DNA from: Saccharothrix sp. S26
GTDB lineage: Bacteria > Actinomycetota > Actinomycetes > Mycobacteriales > Pseudonocardiaceae
NCBI RefSeq assembly: GCF_021390395.1
Contig: NZ_JAJUWT010000032.1
Location: forward strand, 28,590-92,589
Reading direction: 5' to 3'
Length of the DNA stretch: 64,000 nt
This document shows positions 17,446 to 32,493 of this stretch, piece by piece (within the stretch, counting starts at the first letter, position 1; each line of letters starts with the position of its first letter). The notes under the pieces are model-generated. The model saw only the letters and a program-made list of their open reading frames with translations, ran no database searches and was not told the origin of the DNA. The translations under genes were made by a program, and so were the position numbers.

Positions 17446-20016
17446 TCAGCCCGCCAGCACGACCCGGCCGAGTTCCGCGGGTGAGGCCAGCAGGTCGTGC
17501 CGCGGCAGCACGCGCACGGTGTACCCGACCGCGCCCGCGTGCGGCAACGGCACCTCGACCTCGTAGTTGCCGTTGCCCGCGTAACGCATCGGGTGCGTCA
17601 CCACGTCGTACAGCTCGTCGGAGTCTCCGACCCGGCCCAGCGCCACCTGCACGTCCACTTCGGACGGCTCCAGCCCGGCCAGCTCGATCCGCGCCCGCAC
17701 GCCCACCGACGCGCCGAGCTTCGGCGTGGCCGAACCGTCCGTCGACAGCTCCGAGTCCAGCACCCGCACCCGCGTCCACGACGACCTCAGCCGCTGCCGG
17801 TACGCGGCCAGTTCCTTCGCGCCCCGGAAGCCCTCGCCGACCACCGAGGCGGCCGACGACGCGGCGGGCGCGTACAGCCGCTCCACGTACTCGCGCACCA
17901 TCCGCGACGCCTGCACGGCGGGGCCGAGCGACGCCAGCGTGTGCCGCACCATGGCCAGCCACCGGGTCGGCACGCCGTCCTCACCGCGGTCGTAGAACAG
18001 CGGCGCGACCTGGCTGCCGAGCAGGTCGTACAGCGCGGCGGCCTCCAGGTCGTCGCGCCGGGTCGGGTCGGTGACGCCGTCGGCGGTCGGGATGGCCCAG
18101 CCGTTGCTGCCGTCGTACAGCTCGTCCCACCAGCCGTCGCGGATCGACAGGTTCAGCCCGCCGTTGAGCGCGGACTTCATGCCGGACGTGCCGCACGCCT
18201 CCAGCGGCCGCATCGGGTTGTTCAGCCACACGTCGCAGCCCCAGTACAGGTACCGGGCCATGGACATGTCGTAGTCGGGCAGGAACACGATCCGGTGCCG
18301 CACGCCCGCGTCGTCGGCGAACCGCACGATCTGCTGGATCAACGCCTTGCCGCCGTCGTCGGCCGGGTGCGACTTGCCCGCCACCACGAGCTGCACCGGC
18401 CGTTCGGGGTGCAGCAGCAGCGCCCGCAACCGGTCCGCGTCGCGCAGCATCAGCGTCAGCCGCTTGTAGGTCGGCACGCGGCGGGCGAAGCCGACGGTCA
18501 GCACGTCCGGGTCGAACACCGAGTCGGTCCAGCCCAGCTCCAACGCCGACGCGCCGCGTTGCAGCCAGGAGGCGCGCGTGCGGCGGCGCACCTCGTGCAC
18601 GAGCTTGGCGCGCAGGTCGTTGCGCAGCTCCCACAGCCGCTGGTCGGTGACCGGCTCGAAGCCGTGCGGGCCCACGCCGCTGTCCTCGGTGTCGCCGACC
18701 AGGCGGCTCATCTCGGTGGCCGCCCACGTGGGGCCGTGCACGCCGTTGGTGACCGAGCCGATCGGCACCTCCGAGGCGTCGAAGCCCGGCCACAGGCCGC
18801 GGAACATGTCGCGGCTGACGGTGCCGTGCAGCTTGGAGACGCCGTTGGCGCGCTGCGCGAGCCGCAGGCCCATGTGCGCCATGTTGAACAGGCCGGGGTT
18901 CTCCTCGGCGCCCAGCGCGAGGATGCGCTGGGTGTTCACGCCCGGCAGCAGGGTCTCCGCGCCGAAGTAGTGCTGCACGAGGTCGACCGGGAACCGGTCG
19001 ATGCCCGCCGGCACCGGCGTGTGCGTGGTGAACACGGTGCCCGCGCGGACCGCCGCCAGCGCCTGGTCGAAGTCCAGGCCCTCGCCGGTGACGAGCTCGC
19101 GGATGCGCTCCAGGCCGAGGAAGCCCGCGTGGCCCTCGTTGGTGTGGAACACCTCGGGCGCGGGGTGGCCGGTCAGCTCGCAGTAGGTGCGCACGGCGCG
19201 GACGCCGCCGACGCCGGCCAGGATCTCCTGCCGGATGCGGTGGTCCTGGTCGCCGCCGTAGAGGCGGTCGGTGACGCCGCGCAGGTCGTCGTCGTTCTCC
19301 TCCACGTCGGAGTCCAGCAGCAGCAGCGGGATGCGGCCCACCTGGGCCTTCCACACCTTGGCGCGCAGCACCCGGTCGCCGGGCATGGCCACGTGCACCA
19401 GGATCGGCGCGCCGGACGGCTCGGTGAGCAGCTCCAACGGCAGCCCGCGCGGGTCGAGCACCGGGTAGTGCTCGATCTGCCAGCCGTCCAGCGACAGGGC
19501 CTGGCGGAAGTAGCCCGACCGGTACAGCAGGCCGACCGCGATCAGCGGCACGCCCAGGTCGGACGCGGCCTTGAGGTGGTCGCCCGCCAGCACGCCCAGG
19601 CCGCCGGAGTAGTTCGGGAGGGCTTCGGTGACGCCGAACTCCATCGAGAAGTAGGCGATCGCGCGCGGCAGGGGGTGCGCGTCGTGGTGGCCGTGCTCGC
19701 GGCGCTGCGCGATCTCGTCCTGGCGGCGCTGGAACCAGCGCGGTCCGGTGGTGTAGCGGTGCAGGTCGTCGGCCAGGGCGCGGGCGTGGGCGAGGAACTG
19801 CTCGTCGCGGGAGAGCTCTTCGAGGCGTTCGGGGGCGACCACGGACAGCAGGCGCAACGGGTCGCCGCTCTCGGCCCACGACTCGGGGTCGACCGACGCG
19901 AACAGGTCCTGGGTGGGCTGGTGCCACGTCCAGCGCAGGTTCGTGGCGAGGGTGCCCAGTGCCGTCAACGGCTCGGGCAGACTGGCTCGGACGGTGAACC
20001 GGCGAAGTGCTCGCAT
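17446..20016 (-). CDS. glgP: Alpha-glucan phosphorylase (GT35)
   Basis: 856 residues, the actinobacterial-type phosphorylase length. The PLP lysine lies in GTSGMKSALNGGLNLS near residue 612. HTNEGHAGFLGLERI, TTHTPVPAGIDRF and VGFARRVPTYKR, typical of this short-N-terminus subfamily, are present. It releases glucose-1-phosphate from glycogen and feeds malto-oligosaccharides to the GlgE/GlgX cycle. It is divergent from glgE with a 470-base control region between, the same arrangement as Rv1328/Rv1327c. TAAGGT (20025-20030) eight bases before the ATG suggests a leaderless transcript. Confidence 0.93.
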   Translation of the reverse strand: MRALRRFTVRASLPEPLTALGTLATNLRWTWHQPTQDLFASVDPESWAESGDPLRLLSVVAPERLEELSRDEQFLAHARALADDLHRYTTGPRWFQRRQDEIAQRREHGHHDAHPLPRAIAYFSMEFGVTEALPNYSGGLGVLAGDHLKAASDLGVPLIAVGLLYRSGYFRQALSLDGWQIEHYPVLDPRGLPLELLTEPSGAPILVHVAMPGDRVLRAKVWKAQVGRIPLLLLDSDVEENDDDLRGVTDRLYGGDQDHRIRQEILAGVGGVRAVRTYCELTGHPAPEVFHTNEGHAGFLGLERIRELVTGEGLDFDQALAAVRAGTVFTTHTPVPAGIDRFPVDLVQHYFGAETLLPGVNTQRILALGAEENPGLFNMAHMGLRLAQRANGVSKLHGTVSRDMFRGLWPGFDASEVPIGSVTNGVHGPTWAATEMSRLVGDTEDSGVGPHGFEPVTDQRLWELRNDLRAKLVHEVRRRTRASWLQRGASALELGWTDSVFDPDVLTVGFARRVPTYKRLTLMLRDADRLRALLLHPERPVQLVVAGKSHPADDGGKALIQQIVRFADDAGVRHRIVFLPDYDMSMARYLYWGCDVWLNNPMRPLEACGTSGMKSALNGGLNLSIRDGWWDELYDGSNGWAIPTADGVTDPTRRDDLEAAALYDLLGSQVAPLFYDRGEDGVPTRWLAMVRHTLASLGPAVQASRMVREYVERLYAPAASSAASVVGEGFRGAKELAAYRQRLRSSWTRVRVLDSELSTDGSATPKLGASVGVRARIELAGLEPSEVDVQVALGRVGDSDELYDVVTHPMRYAGNGNYEVEVPLPHAGAVGYTVRVLPRHDLLASPAELGRVVLAG

Positions 20017-20486
20017 GGCGTCGGACCTTATCCCCCAACCAGCGGCACAGGACAACGGTCACCCGAACCGATGCAGGGACCGATACAGTCCCACCAGCGC
20101 AAACGGCGCGCTGCAAGTTATTTCGCCCACTTTGCGCAAGCGTGGAAACGCGGCGGCGGCGGTCGGTTCGCCATTGCTCCGAATGGCGGCTCGGGCGGCG
20201 TCCGGTCCCGCCGGCGGCCGGCCGTGCGCGCGGCCCCGTGACCCGGTGGCGTCGAGGTGATCGTCGTCCCGATCGTGTGATCAGGTTTCGCCCGATCGAG
20301 GGCGGCGTGGCAGCGGCCCCGACACGGGATTGTGATCTTCCATGACGAGAAGAACGACATCGCCAAGTGTGCAATCCAACCAGAAGGGGTAGGAACAGCA
20401 GGTACGGGTCCCGGTGACGGCTCGTCCGATCGCTGCGGGCAGACTTGCACGCGCAAGCGTCATACCAGGTGAGAGAGGCGCTGCCG
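20017..20486. promoter_or_regulatory. glgP/glgE divergent control region
   Basis: 470 bases without a credible gene. The segment near 20115-20140 and that near 20330-20400 are AT-richer and likely hold promoters. It contains two CTTGC/GCAAG-type inverted motifs: TTGCGCAA at 20132-20139 and CTTGCACGCGCAAG at 20444-20457. Such symmetry resembles MalR-type LacI operators at actinomycete maltose genes, but no LacI gene is adjacent. Confidence 0.5.
20444..20457. promoter_or_regulatory. Candidate operator upstream of glgE
   Basis: CTTGC and GCAAG arms separated by four bases, centred 36 bases before the glgE ATG, where a bound repressor would block transcription of the operon. Assignment to a maltose regulator is inference. 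Confidence 0.35.
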
Positions 20487-22463
<1,977 letters not shown>

Positions 22464-22588
22464 GGCGCGGCTCGAACAGCTAGCGAAAAAACCAGCCCGG
22501 TCCCCGAAACCTGAGTCCCCGTGCCCGCCGAAGGACACGAGGGACGATCGAACGCACCCCCAATGAGGTGGGACGAGGTGGAGCACAC

Positions 22589-24399
<1,811 letters not shown>

Positions 24400-24400
<1 letters not shown>

Positions 24401-25742
24401 TGGACGTGACCGAACCGCACGACCTGGTCGACAAGGTGATGGCCGAGCTGCCCGAGTGGCTGCCCGCGCAGCGGTGGTTCGGCGGCAAGGACCGCCCGGT
24501 CATCTCCATCCGCCCGCTGCGCACGACGGTGCTGCGGGCCGAGCAGCCGGTGCTGGTGCACCTGGTGGTGGAGGTCGAGCAGCCGGACCGGCGGGAGCCC
24601 TACCAGCTGCTGATCACCGACCACGTGGACAACTACGACGCCACGCACGTGCCGGAGCTGACCGGCGCGCTGCTCGACCTGATCGCCGAGGGCGCGCAGG
24701 TCGACGGCCTGAGGTTCGCGCGCGAGCCGGGCGCGGAGCTGCAGACCGGGCTGCGCGGCCGGCCGATCACCTCCGAGCAGTCGAACACCTCGATCGTGTT
24801 CGGCAGCCACTACATCCTCAAGCTGTTCCGCAAGCTGACCTACGGCGACAACCCCGACCTGGTGCTGCACCGGGCGTTGCGGCAGGTCGGCTGCGAGCAC
24901 ATCGCCCAGCCGCTCGGGTCGATCACCGGCAGGCTGGACGGCCAGACCACGACCGTCGGCATGTTGCAGCAGTTCATGCCGGACGCGGTGGACGGCTGGG
25001 CGATGGCCACGACGAGCGTGCGCGACCTGATGGCCGAGGCCGACCTGCACGCCGACGAGGTGGGCGGTGACTTCGCCGGCGAGGCGCAGCGGCTGGGCCA
25101 GGCCGTGGCCAGCGTGCACGCGGACCTGGAGCGCGCCCTCGGCGTGCAGCACGCGGACGCGGAGGACATCGAGCGGACCGTGCGGGCGATGATCGCGCGG
25201 CTGGACTCGGTGGTGGCCGCGGTGCCGGAGCTGCGGCCGTACGTGCCCGCGCTGCGGGAGGCGTTCGAGCAGGCCAGGGAGACGCCGGACGCGGTGGCCG
25301 TGCAGCACATCCACGGCGACCTGCACCTGGGCCAGGTGCTGCGGACCGTGCAGGGGTGGCTGCTGATCGACTTCGAGGGCGAGCCCGGCTCGCCGATCGC
25401 CGAGCGGACCGCGCTGCGCTCGCCGTTGCGCGACGTGGCCGGGATGCTGCGATCGTTCGACTACGCGGCGCACCAGTTGCTGGTCGGCCAGCCGGAGGAC
25501 CACCAGCTGACCGTGCGGGCGCTGGAGTGGGCGCGGCGCAACCGGGCGGCGTTCACCGAGGGCTACGCCGAGGCGGCGTCGGACTCGGTGGGCGACCCGC
25601 GCAAGCGCGGCTACCTGCTGCGGGCGTTCGAGCTGGACAAGGCCGTGTACGAGGTCGCCTACGAGCACGCGAACAGGCCGGAGTGGTTGACGGTCCCGTT
25701 GTCGTCGATCGCGCGGATCACTGGAGAGGGAGCGGTGCAGTC

Positions 25743-25746
<4 letters not shown>
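24400..25746 (+). CDS. mak: Maltokinase (Mak/Pep2)
   Basis: 448 residues with a eukaryotic-type-kinase/APH fold. The N-terminal cap has WLPAQRWFGGKDRP, the family marker. HGDLHLGQVL near residues 303-312 is the catalytic loop and LIDFEGEP near 322-329 the metal-binding DFG-like segment. It phosphorylates maltose with ATP to maltose-1-phosphate for GlgE. The start shares a base with the treS stop, and its own stop overlaps the glgB ATG (ATGA), so treS, mak and glgB should be translated in fixed proportion. Confidence 0.93.
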
Positions 25747-28085
<2,339 letters not shown>

Positions 28086-28107
28086 CCGACGCACCGGGCG
28101 TGCTGCG

Positions 28108-28144
28108 CAGGGGTCCTCGCCCAGGGGACCCCTGCTTTCATCTT
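28108..28144 (+). terminator. Intrinsic terminator of the glgE-treS-mak-glgB operon
   Basis: CAGGGGTCC (28108-28116) pairs with GGACCCCTG (28126-28134), loop 9 bases, followed by a T-rich run CTTTCATCTT; it starts 22 bases after the glgB stop. Confidence 0.8.
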
Positions 28145-28232
28145 CCCAGAGGGGTACGACAATTCCGGGCCCGACCGAACCACGCGGCGGTGAACGCCGT
28201 CCGCGGCGGGCCGTGCCTGCCATGCTGGGCCC

Positions 28233-29030
28233 ATGGCGGACGAGGTGTGGGCGGTCGGCGAGGCTTACGAGGCTTACGTCGGGCGTTGGAGCGCGCCCGT
28301 CGCGCGGCGGTTCCTCCGGTTGTTGGGTGTGCCGGCGGGACGGCGGTGGGTGGACGTCGGGTGCGGCACGGGGGCGTTGACGGCGGCGGTGTTGGCGGTC
28401 GCGGAGCCCGCGGAGGTGGTCGGGGTGGACCCGTCGCAGGGGTTCCTGGCCACGGCGAGGCACCGGGTCGCCGATCCGCGGGTGGCGTTCCACGTCGGTG
28501 ACGCCCGTGCGCTGCCGTTGCCCGACCGCGCGTTCGACGCCGTGGTCAGCGGCCTGGCGTTGAACTTCGTGCCCGACCCGGTCCGGGCCGCGGCCGAGTT
28601 CGGCAGGGTCGCCGCGCCCGGCGCGGTGGTGGCGGCCTACGTCTGGGACTACGCCGAGGGCATGGCCATCACCCGGTTCTTCTGGGACGCGGCCACCGAC
28701 CTCGACCCGGCCGCCGCCGCCTCGCACGAGGGCAGGCGCTTCGCCCTGTGCCGACCCGAACCGCTGCGCCGGCTGTGGACCGACGCCGGGCTGACCGGGG
28801 TCCGCGTCGACGCGTTGGAGGTGCCGACGACCTTCACCGACTTCGACGACTACTGGCGGCCGTTCCTCGGCGGCCAGGGACCGGCTCCCGGTTACGCCGC
28901 GTCGCTGCCCGAGGACCGCCGCCGGGCCCTGCGCGACCTGCTGCGCACCCGCCTGCCCACCCAGCCGGACGGCTCGATCCGGCTCACCGCGCGGGCCTGG
29001 GTGGTGCGCGGCGTCACGGCCCCGGTGTGA
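28233..29030 (+). CDS. SAM-dependent methyltransferase
   Basis: 265 residues. Motif I WVDVGCGTGALTAAV near residues 39-53, then VGVDPSQGFLATA and LNFVPDPVRAAAEFGRV, place it among UbiE/Methyltransf_11 small-molecule enzymes. Substrate unknown. The ATG at 28233 has CATGCT six bases upstream (28221-28226) and no Shine-Dalgarno, consistent with a leaderless mRNA. It overlaps the convergent ArsR gene by 17 bp. No functional link to the glgB operon is apparent, a terminator lying between. Confidence 0.85.
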   Translation: MADEVWAVGEAYEAYVGRWSAPVARRFLRLLGVPAGRRWVDVGCGTGALTAAVLAVAEPAEVVGVDPSQGFLATARHRVADPRVAFHVGDARALPLPDRAFDAVVSGLALNFVPDPVRAAAEFGRVAAPGAVVAAYVWDYAEGMAITRFFWDAATDLDPAAAASHEGRRFALCRPEPLRRLWTDAGLTGVRVDALEVPTTFTDFDDYWRPFLGGQGPAPGYAASLPEDRRRALRDLLRTRLPTQPDGSIRLTARAWVVRGVTAPV

Positions 29031-29730
29031 AGCCCGGCAGCAGTTCGGGCAGCCGTTCGCGACCCCGTGAGGTGACGAGGAGCTCCCTGGTGCCGTCCTG
29101 ACGGCGGACCAGGTCGTCGGCCACGAACGCGTCCAGCACGAGCCGGCCGAGGTCGCCGCCCAGGTGCGGGACGCGGTGCGTGCGGTCCAGGCAGGCCAGC
29201 GCCAGGCGACGGCGCGGCGCCACGGCCGCCGGGTCGACACCCAGGCGGTGCAGCGCGGTCAGGTCGTCGCCCAGCGCCAGCTCGCCGGTGGCGCCGTCGG
29301 GCGGGTCGAGCGCCCCGGCCTCGACCAACGTGGTGAACACCGAGATCCCCAGCCGCCCGGCGGCGTGGTCGTAGCAGGTGTGGGCGATGTCCACCGGCGA
29401 CGACGCTCGCGGCGGCGTGGTGAGGTCGTCGTGGTGGGCGTAACGGGCCAGTGCGGTGAGCACGTCGGCGATGTCGGCGCGGGCGACCTGGTAGACGGCG
29501 TGCCGCCCGGTGTGCTCGACCGTGACGAGGCCGGCGGCGCGCAGGCGGGCGAGGTGGTTGCCCAGGCGCGGCGGCGAGACGCCCATGGCGTCGGCCAGTT
29601 GCACCATCGTGTGCCGGCCCTCGGCGGCGAGCAGTTGCAGCGCGGTGAGCCGGACCGGGTCGGCCAGCTCACGGGCCAGCGCGACGACCGACGCCTGCAC
29701 GGCGTTGCCGGAGTCGACCCATCCCGCCAT
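29014..29730 (-). CDS. ArsR-family winged-helix regulator with C-terminal domain
   Basis: 238 residues. The first 100 form an ArsR/HTH_20 winged helix (LADPVRLTALQLLAAEGRH, VQLADAMGVSPPRLGNHLARL, TVEHTGRHAVYQVA). The remaining 140 residues are an extra domain seen in DUF-type ArsR proteins, with no Cys-rich metal site visible, so it is more likely a small-molecule than a metal sensor. It is divergent from an MFS exporter that it probably represses. The ATG at 29730 is supported by TATGTT six bases upstream (29737-29742). Confidence 0.84.
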   Translation of the reverse strand: MAGWVDSGNAVQASVVALARELADPVRLTALQLLAAEGRHTMVQLADAMGVSPPRLGNHLARLRAAGLVTVEHTGRHAVYQVARADIADVLTALARYAHHDDLTTPPRASSPVDIAHTCYDHAAGRLGISVFTTLVEAGALDPPDGATGELALGDDLTALHRLGVDPAAVAPRRRLALACLDRTHRVPHLGGDLGRLVLDAFVADDLVRRQDGTRELLVTSRGRERLPELLPGFTPGP

Positions 29731-29830
29731 GCACTCAACATACACGGTGTCCTGAACCGTGGTTGCGGGACACCCGGCCGCCCATTACCGTCGCAGACAC
29801 CATTCATCACATCATGAAGGGTGCGTGCCG
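29731..29830. promoter_or_regulatory. Divergent promoter/operator of ArsR regulator and MFS transporter
   Basis: 100 bases. Contains the leaderless -10 TATGTT for the regulator (29737-29742), the palindrome AACCGTGGTT (29755-29764) nested inside GTGTCC...GGACAC (29747-29752, 29768-29773), a plausible dimer site, and an AT-rich stretch CATTCATCACATCATG before the transporter. Confidence 0.45.
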
Positions 29831-31027
29831 ATGGGTTTGGGCGTGCTGCTGTGGGGACGCGGGGTCTCGGCGCTCGGCGACGGCCTGTGGTTCACCACGT
29901 GGGCGTTGTTCTTCACCCGGGTCCTTGAGTTGCCGCTGGTCACCGTGGGTGTGGGCATGGCGGTGGCGGGCGCGGCGGGGCTGCTCGCCGCGGTGCCGCT
30001 GGGCGCGTTGGCCGACCGGTTCGACCCCAGGCTCGTGCTGGCGACGATCACCGTCGTGCGGGCCGGCGCCATGGCCTCCTACCTGGCGGTGGACGGCACG
30101 TGGTCGTTCCTGGCCGCGACGGTGGCGTTCACCGCGCCCGCCAACGGCGGCAACGCCGTGCGCACCGCGTTGATCGCGGGGCTGGTGGCCGACAACGCGG
30201 CCCGGGTGCGGGCGCTGGCCCAGCAGCGGGTGGCGCAGCACGTCGGCTACGCGATCGGGGCCGGGCTCGGCGCGCTGGTGCTGACCGCCGACGACCACCG
30301 CGCCTACGCCCTGGCGATCACCGGCAACGCGATCACGTTCGGCGTGCTGGCGGTGACGACCCTCGCCGTGCGGGCACCATCACCGGCCGGCGGCACGCCA
30401 CGTGCGCGTGCCGTGCTGCGCGACCGCCCCTACCTGGCCGTCGTCGCCGTCACGTCGGTCCTGTCGCTGTGCTGGGCGATGCTCTCGACCGGCCTCCCGC
30501 TGTGGCTGTCCCGCGAGACGGACCTGCCGCTCGCGCTGGGCGGCGTGGTGGTGGTCGTCAGCTCGGTCGGCATCGCCGTGTTCCAGGTGCCGTTCGCGCG
30601 GTTCGCCCGCGGGCCGAGCCGGGCCGCGCGCACGGCGGTGCGGTCCGGGATCGTCCTGGCCGCGAGCTGCGTGCTGCTGGCGACCACCGCGGGCGGTTCG
30701 GGCGCGGTCGGCGTGGTGGTCGTGGTGGCCGCCGCCGCGCTGCACGTGGTCGGCGAACTGGGTTACGTGGCCGCGAACTGGGGCCTGTCGGTCAGCTTGA
30801 TGCGGGACGAGTCGCGTGGCGCGTACCAGGGGGTGAACGAGGCCGCCACCGCCACCGTGCAGCTCTTCGGGCCCGCCGTGTTCACGTTCGCCCTCGGCGG
30901 TTTCGGCGCCGCCGGCTGGCTCGCCGTGGCCGCGGTGTTCCTGGCCGCGGTCGCGCCCGTGCCCGCGCTGACCAGGTGGGCCACGCGCACGCGGGAACCG
31001 GCGGTCGCGTCGAACACGACCCCGTAG
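29831..31027 (+). CDS. MFS transporter (drug-efflux type)
   Basis: 398 residues with about 12 hydrophobic segments. LGALADRFDPRLV between the second and third helices matches the MFS loop 2-3 motif (GxLaDrxxxR), and a conserved Arg lies in the fourth helix region. The size and lack of large loops fit a small-molecule exporter of the MFS_1 family. It is divergent from the ArsR-type repressor, which probably controls it. GAAGGGTG upstream of the ATG at 29831 could serve as a weak ribosome-binding site; the upstream in-frame extension is unlike family N-termini. Confidence 0.87.
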   Translation: MGLGVLLWGRGVSALGDGLWFTTWALFFTRVLELPLVTVGVGMAVAGAAGLLAAVPLGALADRFDPRLVLATITVVRAGAMASYLAVDGTWSFLAATVAFTAPANGGNAVRTALIAGLVADNAARVRALAQQRVAQHVGYAIGAGLGALVLTADDHRAYALAITGNAITFGVLAVTTLAVRAPSPAGGTPRARAVLRDRPYLAVVAVTSVLSLCWAMLSTGLPLWLSRETDLPLALGGVVVVVSSVGIAVFQVPFARFARGPSRAARTAVRSGIVLAASCVLLATTAGGSGAVGVVVVVAAAALHVVGELGYVAANWGLSVSLMRDESRGAYQGVNEAATATVQLFGPAVFTFALGGFGAAGWLAVAAVFLAAVAPVPALTRWATRTREPAVASNTTP

Positions 31028-31053
31028 GGGTTCGCGGCAGGCACAATGGGCCA

Positions 31054-32430
31054 ATGCGGCTCGTATCGGCTCGGCTGGTCCTGCTGGCGGCGGTCATGCT
31101 CACGGCCAGTGCGTGCGCCCAGGTGGTCACCGGCAAACCCGTGGCGGGCGAAGCCGTCACCAAGGGCACGGTCGACCCGGGCTTCATCCGGGGTACCGAC
31201 GGCGGCCCGATCGACCAGCTCGCGGCCACCGCCATCACCGACATCGACACGTTCTGGCAGGAAGCGTTCCCCGACGCGTTCGACAAGCCGTGGCAGCCGA
31301 TCGAGGGCGGCATCTACTCGGTGGACACCACCGACTCGTCCGCGAAGCCGCCGCCGTGCACCGAGAAGGCCAGCGACGTGGAGGGCAACGCGTTCTACTG
31401 CCCCAGCGCCGACGCCATCGCCTGGGACCGCGCCGCGCTGCTGCCCGTGCTCAAGGACCGGTTCGGCGACGCGGCCGTGGTGATCGTGCTGGCCCACGAG
31501 ATGGGTCACGCCGTGCAGAACCGGATGGGCATCACTCCCGAGGCCGAACGGCGCGAGCCGCAGCGGTTCCCCACGATCCTGACCGAGGCGATGGCCGACT
31601 GCTTCGCGGGCGCGTTCACCAAGTGGGTCAACGACGGCAAGTCCGAGCACCTCGACATCGGCTCGGACACGCTGGACTCGGCGCTCGGCGCGCTGGTCAC
31701 GTTCCGCGACCCGGTCGGCACCTCGCCGGAGGACCGCGCCGCGCACGGCAACGCGTTCGACCGGGTGTCCGCGTTCCAGGACGGCTACCAGCAGGGCACC
31801 GCGTTCTGCGGCGCGATGTCGGTGGACAACCGGGTCTTCACCCAGCAGGCGTTCACCTCGGCCGACGACCGCGACCGCGGCGGCAACCTGCCGTTCGACG
31901 AGATGCTGGAGAACGTCACCCCCGACCTCAACCTGTACTACAAGTCGCTGGTCGAGAAGGCCGGCAAGAAGTGGACCGAGCCCAAGGCCACGCCCACCGA
32001 GGACGAGCCGGACTGCTCCGGCGACCAGGGCCCGGTGGCGTACTGCCCGGCGGAGAAGTCGGTGGAGTTCGAGGTCGAGGCCGACCTGCCCGAGCTGCAC
32101 GCCGAGATCGGCGACTACGCCACCGGCCTGCTGCTGGCCAGCCGGTACGGGTTGGCCGCGATGGCGGCGCTGGGCGTGGACCTCGACGGCGAGGGCGCGG
32201 CGGCCGGCGCGTTGTGCCTGGCCGGGGCGTACACGCGGGAGGTGTTCACCCGGCAGCAGGGGTTCGGGCTCTCCCCCGGTGACCTCGACGAGGCGGTGCA
32301 GGTGCTGCTGGCCTACGACTACGCGGCACGTGACGCGACGGGCGCGACGGCGCTCGGACCCGGGTTCAAGCGGGTCGAGGTGTTCCGCGGCGGCGTGTTC
32401 GAGGGCACCAAAGCCTGCGGTTCGGCGTAA
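31054..32430 (+). CDS. Zinc-metallopeptidase-like lipoprotein (paralogue 1)
   Basis: 458 residues. The signal sequence ends in a lipobox-like TASAC (Cys near residue 21). HEMGH near residue 150 with a downstream Glu in EAMADCFAG gives the HExxH...E zinc site of neutral zinc metallopeptidases (YpfJ-like), so a catalytic centre is present. The C-terminal half is a Cys-containing domain shared with the next gene (CPAEKSVEFEVEADLPEL). It should be anchored to the outer face of the membrane. CACAAT lies six bases before the ATG (31042-31047), suggesting a leaderless mRNA. Substrate unknown. Confidence 0.82.
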   Translation: MRLVSARLVLLAAVMLTASACAQVVTGKPVAGEAVTKGTVDPGFIRGTDGGPIDQLAATAITDIDTFWQEAFPDAFDKPWQPIEGGIYSVDTTDSSAKPPPCTEKASDVEGNAFYCPSADAIAWDRAALLPVLKDRFGDAAVVIVLAHEMGHAVQNRMGITPEAERREPQRFPTILTEAMADCFAGAFTKWVNDGKSEHLDIGSDTLDSALGALVTFRDPVGTSPEDRAAHGNAFDRVSAFQDGYQQGTAFCGAMSVDNRVFTQQAFTSADDRDRGGNLPFDEMLENVTPDLNLYYKSLVEKAGKKWTEPKATPTEDEPDCSGDQGPVAYCPAEKSVEFEVEADLPELHAEIGDYATGLLLASRYGLAAMAALGVDLDGEGAAAGALCLAGAYTREVFTRQQGFGLSPGDLDEAVQVLLAYDYAARDATGATALGPGFKRVEVFRGGVFEGTKACGSA

Positions 32431-32493
32431 ACCCCGCGGGTCGGCCAAGTAGTGTTCGGGCCTGGATCGGCACGACCGGGATGGGGCTTGGGC

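Noticed and set aside
25356..25742. Upstream in-frame extension of GlgB
   Set aside because: It overlaps the maltokinase catalytic region in another frame; the ATG at 25743 in the ATGA overlap is the natural start.
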